64,000 nucleotides of DNA, from positions 62,001 to 126,000 of the forward strand of contig JACEFZ010011425.1 of NCBI GenBank assembly GCA_014155875.1. Reading direction: 5' to 3'. Positions 63,291-64,000 of this stretch are shown piece by piece. The position numbers were made by a program, and so were the translations under genes. The DNA comes from Cepaea nemoralis (lineage: Eukaryota; Mollusca; Gastropoda; Stylommatophora; Helicidae). Each line of letters starts with the position of its first letter. Positions within the stretch are counted from its first letter, which is position 1. Below the pieces are notes generated by a model. That model was not told the DNA's origin and searched no databases. It worked only from the letters and a program-made list of their open reading frames with translations.

Positions 63291-63479
63291 CCACGCTCCA
63301 CATTCAGTCACACCATTTTAGTCAGTTTATTCTGTACAGGCACAAGTGACTGAATGTGATTTATTAGTAATTATTTCAGTCCCTCTCCATGTTTCTGATC
63401 AATTACCATTGCTAATTTACATATTCTAAGTTTTGTACAAGATTTAAATTCTGTCTCTTTCTAGTTGTACCAGTGTCTG

Positions 63480-63800
63480 TGGTTCGTTGTTGTTGATCCC
63501 AGAGTGACAGAGATGTCTGCTCCTGGCAGTCATACCCTTCTGAGGAAAGTACAAGTCCTTCACAGTTGTTCCAGAGTGACAGAGATGTCTGCTCCTGGCT
63601 GTCATACCCTTCTGAGGAAAGTACAAGTCCTTCACAGTTGTTCCAGAGTGACAGAGATGTCTGCTCCTGGCAGTCATACCCTTCTGAGGAAAGTACAAGT
63701 CCTTCACAGTTGTTCCAGAGTGACAGAGATGTCTGCTCCTGGCAGTCATACCCTTCTGAGGAAAGTACAAGTCCTTCACAGTTGTTCCAGAGTTAGCAGC
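63480..63800. repeat. 81-bp minisatellite, about four copies
   Basis: Units of cagagtgacagagatgtctg, tcctggcagtcatacccttc and tgaggaaagtacaagtcctt. 81 is a multiple of 3, so several frames remain open. No evidence that it is an exon. Confidence 0.92.
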
Positions 63801-63844
63801 AGATGTTCCTGGCATTTTAGTTTGGTTTGTTAAGGATTATTTTG

Positions 63845-64000
63845 ACTGCATGTGGATATCTTTAAAAGTCCTCCAATCTCTTCCCATGGATATCTTCACA
63901 AGTCCTCCAATCTCTTCCCATGGATATCTTCACAAGTCCTCCAATCTCCTCCCATGGATATCTTCACAAGTCCTCCAATCTCTTCCCATGGATATCTTCA
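63845..64000. repeat. 37-38-bp minisatellite at window edge
   Basis: Units of atggatatcttcacaagtcc plus tccaatctcttccc, at least four copies, running off the right edge. Confidence 0.92.

Noticed and set aside
63444..63833. Repetitive 122-123-codon proteins on both strands
   Set aside because: 81-bp minisatellite divisible by three; no splice signals tying it to the MDC1-like gene.

Overview
The window is animal nuclear DNA, most likely from a mollusc and plausibly a cephalopod. It is AT-rich, dense in microsatellites ((TA)n, (GA)n, (GAA)n, (GATA)n) and minisatellites, and carries several tRNA-headed SINE families, 3'-tailed non-LTR retrotransposons, Penelope-like elements, mariner and Tigger transposons and Ty3/gypsy-type LTR elements. 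Coding exons are small and bounded by GT/AG splice sites. The species call is an inference from repeat style. There are no bacterial features.

Host genes. The main host gene lies on the minus strand from 60654 down to 44170, with its 5' end probably beyond the window. Seven exons with agreeing splice phases encode a long Ser/Lys/Asp-rich repetitive region followed by a C-terminal tandem BRCT module. The module resembles MDC1, the gamma-H2AX-binding mediator of the DNA-damage checkpoint. Its introns are filled with LINE, SINE and minisatellite DNA. A second, unidentified gene is suggested by one clean minus-strand exon at 6047-6126.

Mobile DNA. Positions 1-3400 hold degenerate repeats and a broken Polinton-neighbour-type gene (965-1690). 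A 5'-truncated RTE-like LINE (7745-10400) ends in a (TGA)n tail. Positions 10917-26890 are a three-level nest. A Penelope-like element is split by a 15.2-kb LTR retrotransposon (11440-26595; 607-bp LTRs; 5-bp target duplication), which is itself split by a 7.5-kb LTR retrotransposon in the opposite orientation (16047-23593; 583-bp LTRs; 5-bp target duplication). The outer element has the order protease-integrase-reverse transcriptase-RNase H, the Gmr1-type arrangement that is unusual for Ty3/gypsy. The inner element has a SCAN-like Gag but has lost nearly all of Pol.

Positions 26900-35530 form a DNA-transposon graveyard. It contains hAT-like DNA, a mariner inside a Tigger, a Penelope-like element inside another mariner (creating a mariner/GIY-YIG chimeric ORF), and a mariner-derived fold-back. 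Positions 35510-44000 hold a nearly intact LINE ORF, SINEs and LINE tails. Positions 60655-64000 hold a Helitron-like element, composite SINEs, a LINE 3' end and two minisatellites.

The most noteworthy items are the MDC1-like gene, the integrase-first LTR element with a fourfold tandem primer-site-like leader, the mariner/Penelope chimera, degenerate hammerhead-like motifs in both Penelope copies, and minisatellites that grew inside SINE and LINE copies.
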